64,000 bases of DNA from Methanolobus sp. Its GTDB lineage: Archaea > Halobacteriota > Methanosarcinia > Methanosarcinales > Methanosarcinaceae. The notes beneath the pieces were generated by a model. The model saw nothing but the letters and a program-made list of their open reading frames with translations, made no database searches and was not told the origin of the DNA. The position numbers were made by a program, and so were the translations under genes. Positions 35,575 to 44,527 of the stretch are shown piece by piece (position 1 is the first letter of the stretch; every line of letters starts with the position of its first letter). The DNA is taken from the NCBI GenBank assembly GCA_029762595.1, contig JARVGJ010000003.1:1-64000 (forward strand), written 5' to 3'.

Positions 35575-37812
35575 TCACTGATATGCCCGCTCATCCTCTA
35601 ACGAACTTTTTTCTTCCTCGTTTGCAGCGTACCTGGCAAAAGCTTCAGCCGCCTGTTCGTAGAAACTCATGGCACTGCGGGAAGTGGTTGGCTTGACGCG
35701 TTTTTTGGCTTTATGGAAATGCAGGGCTGTGACCTTCAAAACAGCGGCTCTAGCCATGACTTCCTCCTGGCTCAGCCCAGGGCTGATCACCTCACGCAGA
35801 GCCAGCATAGAGGCTTCGCGGCAGATGGATTCGATGTCTGCACCCACATAACCTTCGGTCAGCTCCGCAAGTTCATGGACATCCACATCAGGTGCAAGAG
35901 GCTTATCTGCCAGATGGATGTTGAATATCTTTTCACGACCTGGACTGTCCGGCGGGCGCACGTATATCAGACGGTCAAAGCGCCCCGGTCGAAGCAGGGC
36001 AGGATCAACAATATCCGGCCTGTTGGTGGCTGCGATGATCACAACATCCTTCAGTTCCTCCACTCCGTCTATCTCGGTGAGTATCTGGCTTACCACACGC
36101 TCTGTTGTATGTGTATCTATGCTTGAACCACGTTCTGAAGCCATAGAATCTATCTCATCGAAGAAAACAATGGTCGGAGCTGCCTGTTTTGCTTTACGGA
36201 AGGTCTCACGCACGGCCCTCTCGGACTCCCCTACATAACGACTGAGAAGTTCGGGACCCTTTATACTGATGAAATTGGCCTCACTCTCCGTTGCCACAGC
36301 CTTTGCAAGCATAGTCTTACCGGTTCCCGGAGGGCCGAACAACATGATCCCGCGAGGGGGCTTGGTACTGACCACATCGAACAGGTCCGGATATTTCAGG
36401 GGCCATTCCACAGCTTCCACCAGCTCCTGTTTGGCACCCTCCAGCCCGCCGATATCCTCCCAGTTTACATGTGGCACTTCCACAAAGACCTCTCTCATGG
36501 CAGAAGGTTCAATGTTCTTCAGCGCCTCATCAAAGTCCTTGCGGGTAACTTCCAGCTTTTCCATGAACTCCGGGGGTATCTCATCCTCAACATCATCGAT
36601 CTTAAGCTCAGGAAGCAATCGCCTTAGTGCATGCATTGCAGCCTCCTTGCACAAAGATGAAAGATCGGCTCCCACAAAACCATGGGTTGTGGCTGCAATC
36701 TCCTTCAGCCCCAGTCCCTCCTCCAGAGGCATGCCCCTTGTATGCACATAAAGGATCTGCAGCCTGCCCGCAGAATCCGGGATACCTACCTCTATCTCCC
36801 TGTCAAACCTGCCACCCCGGCGCAGTGCCTCGTCTATGGAATTGGGACGGTTTGTAGCAGCGATGACTATGACCTTACCCCTTGAAGCAAGGCCGTCCAT
36901 AAGGGAAAGCAACTGGGCAACGATCCTGCGCTCCATTTCCCCGATGACCTCATCACGCTTTGGAGCGATCGAGTCGATCTCATCGATAAATATGATAGAC
37001 GGTGCATTGTGCTGGGCTTCCTCGAATATCTCACGCAGCTTCTGCTCACTCTCCCCATAATACTTGGACACGATCTCCGGACCGCTGACGGATATGAAAT
37101 TGGCATCTGTCTCACTTGCCACAGCCCTTGCTATCATGGTCTTGCCAGTACCTGGGGGACCAAACAGCAACACTCCCTTTGGTGGGTCGATACCAAGCTT
37201 GTTGAACAGTTCCGGATGTTTCAGGGGAAGCTCGATCATCTCGCGCACAAGCCCCAGTTCCCGCTGAAGGCCACCGATATCCTCATACGTGACCTGACCT
37301 GCAGTAGTTTCGGCGATAGCAGCTTTTTCACGAAGCTGTATCTGGGTGTTGCGGCTCACAACCACAGGACCGGATGGTTTGGTGGAAAGCACAACAAAAG
37401 AAATAGGATTGTTTACCGTTTCTACACGGATGTTCTGCCCCTTTGCAACAGGACGGCCTTCCAGTATCCTTAGAATGAAACGTGCCCCTCCCACAAGATG
37501 AGTCTCCCGGGTAGGAGCAAGGGTCACAGAGTCCGCCTCTACTATCTGAACCTTGCAAAGAGTGACCTTTTCATCAATACCCACCCTGGCATTGTTGCGC
37601 AGGTTCCCGTCAATACGTACAAGCTCCTTACCAGCATCTTCAACATAGCCGGGCCAGACTATAGCATAGCATTTCTCCTTTCCCTGGATCTCGATGATGT
37701 CACCGCTTATGGCACCTATCTGTTGCATAAGAGTCTTATCAAGCCTGGCAATCCCCCTGCCTGCATCCCGCGGATAAGCCTGACCAACACTGACGATGAT
37801 CTCTTCAGTCAT
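35575..37812 (-). CDS. Cdc48/VAT-type AAA ATPase
   Basis: The 745-residue protein has the N-terminal double-psi barrel substrate domain (about 1-180) and two AAA modules. Each module carries Walker A GPPGTGKT and Walker B with DEIDS, plus arginine-finger regions in [10 protein letters not shown] and [10 protein letters not shown]. It unfolds proteins for degradation or remodelling, in archaea together with the 20S proteasome. The C-terminus ends -AYQ, with Tyr in the penultimate position as in HbYX motifs that dock to the proteasome, although Ala is a weak hydrophobic residue for that motif. It appears to be transcribed alone. Confidence 0.95.
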   Translation of the reverse strand: MTEEIIVSVGQAYPRDAGRGIARLDKTLMQQIGAISGDIIEIQGKEKCYAIVWPGYVEDAGKELVRIDGNLRNNARVGIDEKVTLCKVQIVEADSVTLAPTRETHLVGGARFILRILEGRPVAKGQNIRVETVNNPISFVVLSTKPSGPVVVSRNTQIQLREKAAIAETTAGQVTYEDIGGLQRELGLVREMIELPLKHPELFNKLGIDPPKGVLLFGPPGTGKTMIARAVASETDANFISVSGPEIVSKYYGESEQKLREIFEEAQHNAPSIIFIDEIDSIAPKRDEVIGEMERRIVAQLLSLMDGLASRGKVIVIAATNRPNSIDEALRRGGRFDREIEVGIPDSAGRLQILYVHTRGMPLEEGLGLKEIAATTHGFVGADLSSLCKEAAMHALRRLLPELKIDDVEDEIPPEFMEKLEVTRKDFDEALKNIEPSAMREVFVEVPHVNWEDIGGLEGAKQELVEAVEWPLKYPDLFDVVSTKPPRGIMLFGPPGTGKTMLAKAVATESEANFISIKGPELLSRYVGESERAVRETFRKAKQAAPTIVFFDEIDSMASERGSSIDTHTTERVVSQILTEIDGVEELKDVVIIAATNRPDIVDPALLRPGRFDRLIYVRPPDSPGREKIFNIHLADKPLAPDVDVHELAELTEGYVGADIESICREASMLALREVISPGLSQEEVMARAAVLKVTALHFHKAKKRVKPTTSRSAMSFYEQAAEAFARYAANEEEKSSLEDERAYQ

Positions 37813-37982
37813 TGCATCACCAATATATTCCAGCTTATTGCATCAATAGTCTTCATTTGCAATACATTGAGCAGACCTATGATTTAATATTTTGGAATTT
37901 CACGGAAAATAAAAGAAAAAATATGAACGTTAAAGGATGTCAGCGTTAAAGAATATAAGAAAAATATGTCACATAAATTCAG

Positions 37983-38681
37983 TCACATCTCATTTTTCAA
38001 CCTGGCAACAAGTTCTTCCTGTATGCAGGATGAGCGATCGCCGCCGCAGACCATGCCGCGCACACCGATGATATCAGGCTGTATACGCCTGAGCATGGGA
38101 AGGTCCTCGAACTTGAGGGTTCCGGCAAGTGCGGACTCAAGACCTACCGCACGGATGGCTGTTGTGAACTGTGTGAGCTCTTCCTCGGTCATGAACTCAA
38201 AGGTTGAGCGACCGTCTTTGATACCGGTGTCCACCATAACAACATCAACACCTGCCTTAGCGCCTATAGCTGGAAGGAGTTGAGGATCGATGGAATTGAT
38301 ACGCTCGTAATCGGAGTAACCCGATGCTACAACCTTCTTCTCAGGATCCATGTCCTTTACGGCCTTTGTGATATTTACAAGCATCTCCAGCGCCTGCTCC
38401 TCGGTCTGCACATCATAGAGACCCACCTTTATATAATGGGCACCGGCTGTTGCCGCACCCAGGGCCGCAAGAGAAGCAGTTCCCGGTTTGAAATTGAAAT
38501 CACCTATCGTGGCGCTGATGGGTTTTTCCGAATTGATGGCTTCTTTCACCGAGCTTATGACCCAAGGGAAATTAGCACCCAGGGAGCCTTCTTTAGGGTT
38601 TTTCACATCAATGATGTCAGCACCTCCTTTGTGTGCTGCAATTGCCTCTTCAGGGCTGATCGGACTGATAAGTAATTTCAT
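37983..38681 (-). CDS. mfnB: 5-formyl-3-furanmethylphosphate synthase, methanofuran pathway
   Basis: MfnB (DUF556 family) joins two glyceraldehyde 3-phosphate molecules to make the furan ring of methanofuran, a C1 carrier of methanogenesis. Starting at 38681 (MKLLISPISP), the key lysines fall exactly at Lys27 (DVKNPKEGS) and Lys155 (DTGIKDGRST), matching the characterised enzyme. Length is 232 residues. A 13-residue upstream extension is possible but unlikely. It is transcribed divergently from a HisA-like TIM-barrel gene with only 45 bases between starts. Confidence 0.93.
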   Translation of the reverse strand: MKLLISPISPEEAIAAHKGGADIIDVKNPKEGSLGANFPWVISSVKEAINSEKPISATIGDFNFKPGTASLAALGAATAGAHYIKVGLYDVQTEEQALEMLVNITKAVKDMDPEKKVVASGYSDYERINSIDPQLLPAIGAKAGVDVVMVDTGIKDGRSTFEFMTEEELTQFTTAIRAVGLESALAGTLKFEDLPMLRRIQPDIIGVRGMVCGGDRSSCIQEELVARLKNEM

Positions 38682-38726
38682 AGTATTGACCTCTTTTTTA
38701 TAGCATGACAGATGTATCAATTATAT

Positions 38727-39437
38727 ATGTTTCGTATCATTTTCGTTCTTGATATATTCAACCGTACCGTAGTTCATGCGCAGGGTGGTACACGCAGTGA
38801 GTACAAGCCCATACATTTCTCCAGCCATATATGCAATACCTCTGATGCCGTGAGGATAGTCGAAACTGTAAAACCGGCAGAGGTATACATCGCAGATCTC
38901 AATCTTCTTGAGAATATAGGCAAGAGGGAAAAGAACTTTGACATAATACAGAACGTTGCCGGAAAAGCAAAAGTGATGCTGGACCCGGGTGTTACAGCTG
39001 TTTCCGAAACAGAGGATATAATGGAGATAGTGAACTCAGTTGTCCTTGGAACAGAGACCGCATCCCTTGATACGATAGAGCAGGTAAGTTCACTGTATCC
39101 CGGAAGGGTGAATGTCAGCATTGACAAGAGGAAGGGAAAAATACTGACAAACGACCTTTCCATACCTGAAGACCCTTTCATGATAGTAGAACTTTTAAAT
39201 GATTATGAACTGGACGACATAATCATCCTTGATCTTGACAGGGTCGGGACATCCAGTGGCGTGGACTCACAATTCTTAAGTAAGATAGTTGATATCTCAG
39301 ACCACAATATACTTCTCGGTGGCGGTGTACGCAACGTAGAGGATATCGAAGCATTGGGTGAGATCGGTTTGAAGGGAGCTCTAGTGGCAACTGCATTGCA
39401 CAATGGCTCAATACCCCTGCAAATGGTTCAGCAATGA
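38727..39437 (+). CDS. HisA/HisF-related TIM-barrel protein
   Basis: The protein resembles the archaeal group of proteins related to ProFAR isomerase (COG1411). A beta-strand start (FRIIFVLDIFNRTVVHAQGG) carries the Asp typical of the first HisA strand, and the phosphate-binding end motifs DLDRVGTSSGVD and NILLGGGVRNVEDIEAL are clear. True HisA and HisF are longer in key loops, so histidine synthesis is not its likely role. The ATG at 38727 is preferred; an in-frame upstream ATG at 38712 would add five residues. Sharing a promoter region with mfnB makes a cofactor-related role worth testing. Confidence 0.8.
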   Translation: MFRIIFVLDIFNRTVVHAQGGTRSEYKPIHFSSHICNTSDAVRIVETVKPAEVYIADLNLLENIGKREKNFDIIQNVAGKAKVMLDPGVTAVSETEDIMEIVNSVVLGTETASLDTIEQVSSLYPGRVNVSIDKRKGKILTNDLSIPEDPFMIVELLNDYELDDIIILDLDRVGTSSGVDSQFLSKIVDISDHNILLGGGVRNVEDIEALGEIGLKGALVATALHNGSIPLQMVQQ

Positions 39438-39466
39438 TTTAATAATGATATAATACCGGTGTTATC

Positions 39467-39709
39467 ATGGCAGACAAGGAAGAAACAGAACAGATAGTAG
39501 ATGTAGGCGAAAACTATGCAGAGATAAAGATGGGAGCCGGTTGGTTCCTGACCATCACCCTCGCCTCAAGTGAAAGATACGAAAAAGAATACATAGAGAT
39601 CGCCAAGGAAAGAAGCGGACAGAAAAAGGGACGTTTCAATCTCAATCCCAAATATGCCCGTGTGCTTGGTGAGGCACTTATCCGGTTCTCTGACGAGAAC
39701 GGATTATAA
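39467..39709 (+). CDS. small conserved protein of unknown function
   Basis: The 80-residue acidic protein lies 29 bases downstream of the HisA-like gene on the same strand and is probably co-transcribed with it. The sequence has an Asp/Glu-rich N-terminus, a central strand-like GAGWFLTITLA and a C-terminal helix (KYARVLGEALIRFSDEN). No family was recognised and no metal site or membrane helix is seen. Codon use looks ordinary, which supports that it is a real gene. Confidence 0.65.
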   Translation: MADKEETEQIVDVGENYAEIKMGAGWFLTITLASSERYEKEYIEIAKERSGQKKGRFNLNPKYARVLGEALIRFSDENGL

Positions 39710-39713
39710 TCCT

Positions 39714-39745
39714 TTTTATTTCGTCCTTTTGCTTTTTAGTCTTTG
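39714..39745 (+). terminator. T-rich termination region after the 80-residue gene
   Basis: Several T runs follow the stop codon closely (ctttttatttcg, then ctttttag). Clustered T tracts of this type end transcription in archaea. Confidence 0.4.
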
Positions 39746-39823
39746 AAAAAATGAACTATTAGTTCTTTTTTCGAATAGATCCTAATGTAGCAATCTTTCC
39801 CGACATCTTAACGGTATCTCTGA

Positions 39824-40420
39824 TTAATTATCTGATCCAACAGGGATGCTTTCAAGATCGGGGCTCAACTCTTCACTTTTCTCAATTGAGACTACTGTGA
39901 TATAAAATACCAATGTTTCACCTGCAAGGGGAGAGTTTGCATCCAGCAGGATATGAGTTTCATTGACATCTGCCACAGTTAACGGGCCCGTCGGGGTCAT
40001 CAACATCTCTCCTGTATGAGGGATTTCAGTTGTGTTTGTAGCTTCCTGGTATTCAGGTATAGTTATAGCCTGTACAAGATCTTCCCTGTAAGGTCCGAAA
40101 GCCTCTTCAGGTGACAAAGTCAGTGATTTCCGTTCACCCTCAACCATTCCTAGAACAGCTTCGTCTACCGCGGCAAGCATCTGACCAGCTCCCACTTCAA
40201 AAACAAGTAATTCTGCAACAACCTCCATGTCATTACTTTCTGCAGTTGCGGGATTTGATGTTTCAATAACTGTTCCATCCTCGTACATTAAAGTGTAATC
40301 CAACGTTACAATGTCTCCATTTTCTACTGAAACCTCATGTGCAGAATCATTGTCTACACAACCACTGAGAAGGAGGACACTTCCCAATATCAGTATCATT
40401 GATAAATTTTTAATATTCAT
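39824..40420 (-). CDS. FKBP-type peptidyl-prolyl isomerase lipoprotein
   Basis: The 198-residue protein begins with a lipoprotein signal (ILGSVLLLSGCVDND), so it should be lipid-anchored outside the membrane. The rest is an SlyD-like FKBP domain with an inserted flap: GDIVTLDYTLMYEDGTVIETS, LAAVDEAVLGMVEGERKSL and SPEEAFGPYREDLV are diagnostic. It would assist folding of exported proteins by cis-trans isomerisation of proline bonds. The start at 40420 places the signal peptide at the N-terminus; ATG 40429 is an alternative. Confidence 0.88.
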   Translation of the reverse strand: MNIKNLSMILILGSVLLLSGCVDNDSAHEVSVENGDIVTLDYTLMYEDGTVIETSNPATAESNDMEVVAELLVFEVGAGQMLAAVDEAVLGMVEGERKSLTLSPEEAFGPYREDLVQAITIPEYQEATNTTEIPHTGEMLMTPTGPLTVADVNETHILLDANSPLAGETLVFYITVVSIEKSEELSPDLESIPVGSDN

Positions 40421-40731
40421 CACAGACATAAGGAATTGGAAACTATTTAGTTGTTTTCCAACGAATAAGAGTATATAATGCCCTGATTGACAATTAAGGC
40501 CTATATAAGGATTATATAGCTCACTACTTGAGAAAGTACCTGCCATACTAACAATTAGATTTAAATGCAACTGTTGGAAAACAGCATGTGTGATCGTATA
40601 TGCGATGACTCACAAAAGCCTCCTAATACTAAATTATCTCTGGATCGCAATATTAGTGATATTCTACAGAACGTTTTTTACCATGCTTTTTGCTGTATAT
40701 GGTAGTAAATGATAGTCATAATTTTTTGCAA

Positions 40732-41346
40732 TCAGTCCTGCTGGATACCTGCCAGGGAAAATATAGCATCCAGAACATCCTCTTCAACAATATCCACCGG
40801 CCTGTCGGTGTTTATCACCAGGAACCTTTCGGGATCTTCTTTTGCCAGACGCAGGTAATTGGACCTTACTTCCCTGAGAAAGTCAGTTTTCTCAAATTTA
40901 GTCTGAGCACCACGATTCCCGCATCTTTCAACTGCAATTTCCGGGTCAATATCAAAAAGTATTGTCAAATCAGGAACTATTGTCCAGCCTTCGTGTATGC
41001 CCTGTATCCATCTGAGAGGGTCCAAAAAGCGGCCTTTCAGTGTCACGGCCTGGTAGGCATAACGGCTTCCTGAATACCGGTCGGATATAACGTGGTTTCC
41101 ACTTTTAAGAGAAGGAACAATAAGTTTTGATATATGCTCGGCATGGTCTGCTGTAAAAAGCAAAAGCTCTGCAAGGTCATCGGTATCCGAATGTATTGCC
41201 CGGTTCACCGCCTCACCTATCCACCCGGTAGTTGGCTCCCTTGTGAAAACAAAGCCAGATAACTTAGGATTAGAATTCAACCGGGCAGTTATCGTGGATT
41301 TCCCACAACCGTCTATACCTTCCAGTGTAATGAGCTTCCCTTTCAT
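40732..41346 (-). CDS. tmk: thymidylate kinase
   Basis: The enzyme phosphorylates dTMP to dTDP. The P-loop EGIDGCGKST is near the N-terminus, followed by the DR(E)-type motif FTREPTTGWIGEAV and the base-binding SDRYSGSRYAYQA; the LID region lies around 145-160. The start at 41346 (MKGKLITLEG) or 41352 is preferred over the longest frame. A 42-residue zinc-ribbon gene lies 69 bases upstream on the same strand, and a DUF166 gene is divergent beyond it. Confidence 0.93.
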   Translation of the reverse strand: MKGKLITLEGIDGCGKSTITARLNSNPKLSGFVFTREPTTGWIGEAVNRAIHSDTDDLAELLLFTADHAEHISKLIVPSLKSGNHVISDRYSGSRYAYQAVTLKGRFLDPLRWIQGIHEGWTIVPDLTILFDIDPEIAVERCGNRGAQTKFEKTDFLREVRSNYLRLAKEDPERFLVINTDRPVDIVEEDVLDAIFSLAGIQQD

Positions 41347-41415
41347 TGACATCAACAATGAAAGCAAGGGGATACTATTTAGAGTATTTGTTCCGGACTA
41401 AATGTGGGATTTTGA

Positions 41416-41544
41416 TCATGTCCTTGAAACATTCTCACTGCCGCACTGGGGACACGTGACAGGAAAAAGGTCAGGATTCTCCATAAATATGAATTCACAT
41501 GTATCGCACCTGAAATATACTTTTGTGGGATCATAGCCTTCCAT
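41416..41544 (-). CDS. 42-residue zinc-ribbon protein
   Basis: A small frame encodes MEGYDPTKVYFRCDTCEF, then a linker, then PVTCPQCGSENVSRT. The paired CxxC knuckles 15 residues apart (Cys13, Cys16, Cys31, Cys34) match a rubredoxin- or ribbon-type zinc site. The second knuckle, CPQCGSENVSR, is typical of real zinc ribbons, which makes a chance frame unlikely. It lies upstream of tmk on the same strand and may share its transcript. Function is unknown; such miniproteins often bind RNA or partner proteins. Confidence 0.75.
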   Translation of the reverse strand: MEGYDPTKVYFRCDTCEFIFMENPDLFPVTCPQCGSENVSRT

Positions 41545-41652
41545 TATAGCACCTAATACAGAGTATATATGTTATTACAAATATACTAATTGGTAATATA
41601 TTACCCCGGCAGGCATATATGTAAAGGAAAATAACCCTGAGAAGGATAATCA

Positions 41653-42324
41653 ATGACAACGATAGGTGTGATAACCCGGGGAAAATATGGGAAACGTCTG
41701 ATAGAGACCATCATTGCAAAGACCCGGCTGCAGGTACTCCATACTGAAGTGCCTCAGATACTACCTGACCTTATTGACGAGCCTGAAGAGTTCCTGAGAG
41801 GACTTGACATAGACGATTCTGTTTTCATGGCTGACATAGTTATCACATATTCACTACACCCGGATCTTACAGTGGCAATAGCCCACCGGGCAGGAAAAGC
41901 AGGTGTTAAAGCCCTCATAGTCCCCGGAGGAGACTCAAAGGCACCGGTTGTGGAACTGGAGAGGATCTCCAAACAATATGAAATGCTCATTGAAATCGAG
42001 GAAATATGCTGCACGCTTAAGGAAAAACCGGAAACGAAAGATCTTTGCTCCTGTCTTTCAACCCCTGTGCTTGAGATCCAGATTGACAATGGAGTAGTAG
42101 GGTCTGTGGAAGTATTGTGCGGGGCTCCATGTGGAAGTACCTGGCATATGGCAGGGGAACTTGTGGGGACAAAGGCAGAAGATGCACCTGCCAGGGCCGG
42201 CCTTCTGATACAACAATACCCATGCAGGGCTGTCAGGGGAAACACTGGAGGCATCCACAGATCCGGGCAAATACACAAAAAAGCTGTGGAAGAAGCCCTT
42301 AAAAAGAAAAATGAAAAAAGCTGA
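41653..42324 (+). CDS. DUF166 (PF02593) family protein
   Basis: The 223-residue protein matches the archaeal DUF166 group, annotated in Pfam as a possible dTMP synthase-like family without firm proof. Conserved pieces include IGVITRGKYGKRLIETI, the segment SLHPDLTVAIAHRAGKAGVKALI, and two cysteine-containing regions, EEICCTLKEKPETKDLCSCL and GAPCGSTWHMA, that could bind metal. It is divergent from tmk and is followed 12 bases later by polX. The nucleotide-metabolism neighbourhood is suggestive but not proof. Confidence 0.82.
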   Translation: MTTIGVITRGKYGKRLIETIIAKTRLQVLHTEVPQILPDLIDEPEEFLRGLDIDDSVFMADIVITYSLHPDLTVAIAHRAGKAGVKALIVPGGDSKAPVVELERISKQYEMLIEIEEICCTLKEKPETKDLCSCLSTPVLEIQIDNGVVGSVEVLCGAPCGSTWHMAGELVGTKAEDAPARAGLLIQQYPCRAVRGNTGGIHRSGQIHKKAVEEALKKKNEKS

Positions 42325-42336
42325 ATATGGTGGGAT

Positions 42337-44067
42337 ATGGATAACGTTCAGATAGCCGAGATGTTCAGCCAGATGGCAAAGATTCTGGAATTCAAAGGTG
42401 AGAACCCTTTTAAGATCAGAGCCTACGTAAATGCCGCAAGAAGCATAAAAGGATTAGATGAAGAGCTGGCACTATTGTACACCAGTGGAAATATGGGCAG
42501 CATTCCCGGGGTCGGCGAGACACTTCAAAAAAAGATTGTTGAAATGCTTGAAACCGGTGCATTTGAAGCTTATGAGAGAACTACAGGAGAGATACCTCCG
42601 GGGATCATAGAGATCATGGAGGTTCCCGGAATAGGGCCTAAAATGGCAAGGCTCTTTTACGAGAAACTTGGCATCATATCTATTGATCAGCTGAGCAAAG
42701 CTGCCAGGGAACACAGGATAAGAAGGCTACCCAGAATGGGAGAGAAGCAGGAAGATCGGATCCTCAGGTCTCTTATACGCCTGCAACAGAACAGGGACCA
42801 TGGAAGACATCCAATAGCGCTTGCAATGGAGATTGCCAGGGAAATAAAGCAGGAACTGGCTTCAAATCCACATATTGAATCTGTTTTCATAGTCGGGAGC
42901 CTGCGCAGAAAGATGGATACTGTAGGCGGCATAGATCTCATAGCTTTTTCCAATGAGCCGCAAAAAGCAATCATTTCTTTTACAGGCCTTGATAATGTGA
43001 TTGAGATACTTCAGACCAGTACAACAAAAGCTTCGCTTATATATAAGGGAGATATAAAAGTAGAACTGAGAATCGTTGATAAAGAATGTTGCGGTTCAAT
43101 GCTGCAGTATTTCACAGGTTCAAGGGAACACAATATACATCTAAGGAAACTTGCCCTCTCCAGAGGTTACATCCTTAATGAATACGGTTTCACGGATGTG
43201 AGCAGTGGCAGACAAACCTTATGCACTAAGGAAAAAGAAGTATACGATTTCCTTGGACTCCAATATTTCCCACCTGAGCTTCGTGAAGACAGAGGAGAGA
43301 TAGAAGCCAGCCTCACAGGAAAACTTCCACAATTGATAACTAAAGAGGACATCAAAGGTGACCTGCATATCCATTCCAACTGGAGTGACGGGGTAAATTC
43401 CATTGAAGAGCTTGTACAGGCTGCAATACAGAGAGGATATGAATACATTGCAATCACCGATCATTCACCATCAACAGGCATTGCCAACGGTCTATCTGAA
43501 AGAAGGCTCCTTGAACATATAGAAGAGATAGAACATCTTCAGGAAATATATGATGATATCAGGATATTTTCCGGGACCGAATGTGACGTACGTACTGACG
43601 GAAAGTTAGATTACAGTAATGACATCCTTGAAAGACTAGATATTGTCATAGCGGCGGTTCATTCCGGACTTGAACAGGACCGGGCCAAGATGACAAGAAG
43701 GATAATTGCTGCACTTGAGAACGAGCATGTGGACATACTTGCCCATCCCACCGGGAGGAAATTCGGCAGGCGCCCTGCATATGACCTGGACATGGACAGG
43801 ATAATGACAGTAGCAAAAGAAAAAGGAAAGGCTCTTGAGATCAATTCCTCCCCCTGGAGACTTGACCTTGATGACATCAATGCTAGAAAAGCAAAAGAGC
43901 ATGGTGTTATGATTGCCATCAGCACAGATACGCATACAATAGAACATTTTGACAACATTTCTTTTGGAATAGATGTTGCAAGAAGAAGCTGGATAGAGCC
44001 GGATGATGTGCTTAATGCCATGAACCTGAAAGAGATATGTGCGTGCTTGGGTGTTCCAAAGGAATGA
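42337..44067 (+). CDS. polX: PolX-family protein: degenerate polymerase domain plus PHP exonuclease
   Basis: The 576-residue protein has helix-hairpin-helix DNA-binding segments (about 50-135), a polymerase X palm (about 150-300) and a C-terminal PHP phosphoesterase (about 330-575). In the palm, GSLRRKMDTVGGIDLIA shows Gly198 where the first catalytic Asp is expected, Asp200 as the second, and Glu243 (KVELR) at the third. Nucleotide addition may therefore be lost or weak. The PHP motifs DLHIHSNWSDG, ITDHS, AAVHSG, ILAHPTGR and STDTH look complete, so 3'-5' exonuclease or AP-site processing is expected. It follows the DUF166 gene by 12 bases. Confidence 0.9.
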   Translation: MDNVQIAEMFSQMAKILEFKGENPFKIRAYVNAARSIKGLDEELALLYTSGNMGSIPGVGETLQKKIVEMLETGAFEAYERTTGEIPPGIIEIMEVPGIGPKMARLFYEKLGIISIDQLSKAAREHRIRRLPRMGEKQEDRILRSLIRLQQNRDHGRHPIALAMEIAREIKQELASNPHIESVFIVGSLRRKMDTVGGIDLIAFSNEPQKAIISFTGLDNVIEILQTSTTKASLIYKGDIKVELRIVDKECCGSMLQYFTGSREHNIHLRKLALSRGYILNEYGFTDVSSGRQTLCTKEKEVYDFLGLQYFPPELREDRGEIEASLTGKLPQLITKEDIKGDLHIHSNWSDGVNSIEELVQAAIQRGYEYIAITDHSPSTGIANGLSERRLLEHIEEIEHLQEIYDDIRIFSGTECDVRTDGKLDYSNDILERLDIVIAAVHSGLEQDRAKMTRRIIAALENEHVDILAHPTGRKFGRRPAYDLDMDRIMTVAKEKGKALEINSSPWRLDLDDINARKAKEHGVMIAISTDTHTIEHFDNISFGIDVARRSWIEPDDVLNAMNLKEICACLGVPKE

Positions 44068-44527
44068 TATGGTAAATAATATTGAATAATTATGTTAAAA
44101 AATAACTCTCATAGAAAGAATTGTTATTAACATACACTAAAATGTGGAAAAACAGAGGGTACTTATTTCCCAATAAGTAAAAAGCAAAAAATATAAATTC
44201 CTGTGATGTGGATTTTAATTCAATTGATACAAAAAAGAGAGCTGCTCACTTAAAAATAAAAGTTCTGTAGACTATGTTTTCGAGATTTTAGACGCTTTAT
44301 GCTTTGAAGGTGGTTAAACGCATCATCCATGACTGGTTATGAGGTGCAATTTTGAAAAGTAAAACACCCAACAGGCATGACAGACCTGTGAAAAGACATG
44401 AAATAGAGTTCCAGAAAGAGATAAAAAGACAGCAAAAAAGACGAGCATGAACTTAGCACTTTTTGGACCAGATGAAAATGTTTATTAATGGCAGGAAGAT
44501 CCTGCCAATTCCTATTATCGTTTTTTG
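44068..44527. other. AT-rich intergenic region with one tiny candidate gene
   Basis: This 460-base gap separates convergent polX and marker 14 genes. It has T- and A-rich tracts near 44085-44230 that may terminate polX. The only coding candidate is the 32-codon frame at 44352-44450. No tRNA or known RNA family was recognised. Confidence 0.5.
44352..44450 (+). CDS. possible 32-residue basic peptide
   Basis: A TTG-initiated frame encodes a strongly basic peptide beginning MKSKTPNRHDRPVKRHEIEF and ending QQKRRA. A gaggtg motif matching the archaeal anti-Shine-Dalgarno sequence ends five bases before the TTG, and a TGA lies just upstream in frame. The composition suggests nucleic acid binding, but the peptide is short and no homologue was recalled. 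It may be spurious. Confidence 0.35.
   Translation: MKSKTPNRHDRPVKRHEIEFQKEIKRQQKRRA

Noticed and set aside
35575-37812. Long plus-strand frames inside the cdc48 gene
   Set aside because: They are antisense shadows of a clearly conserved AAA ATPase and have no ribosome binding sites.
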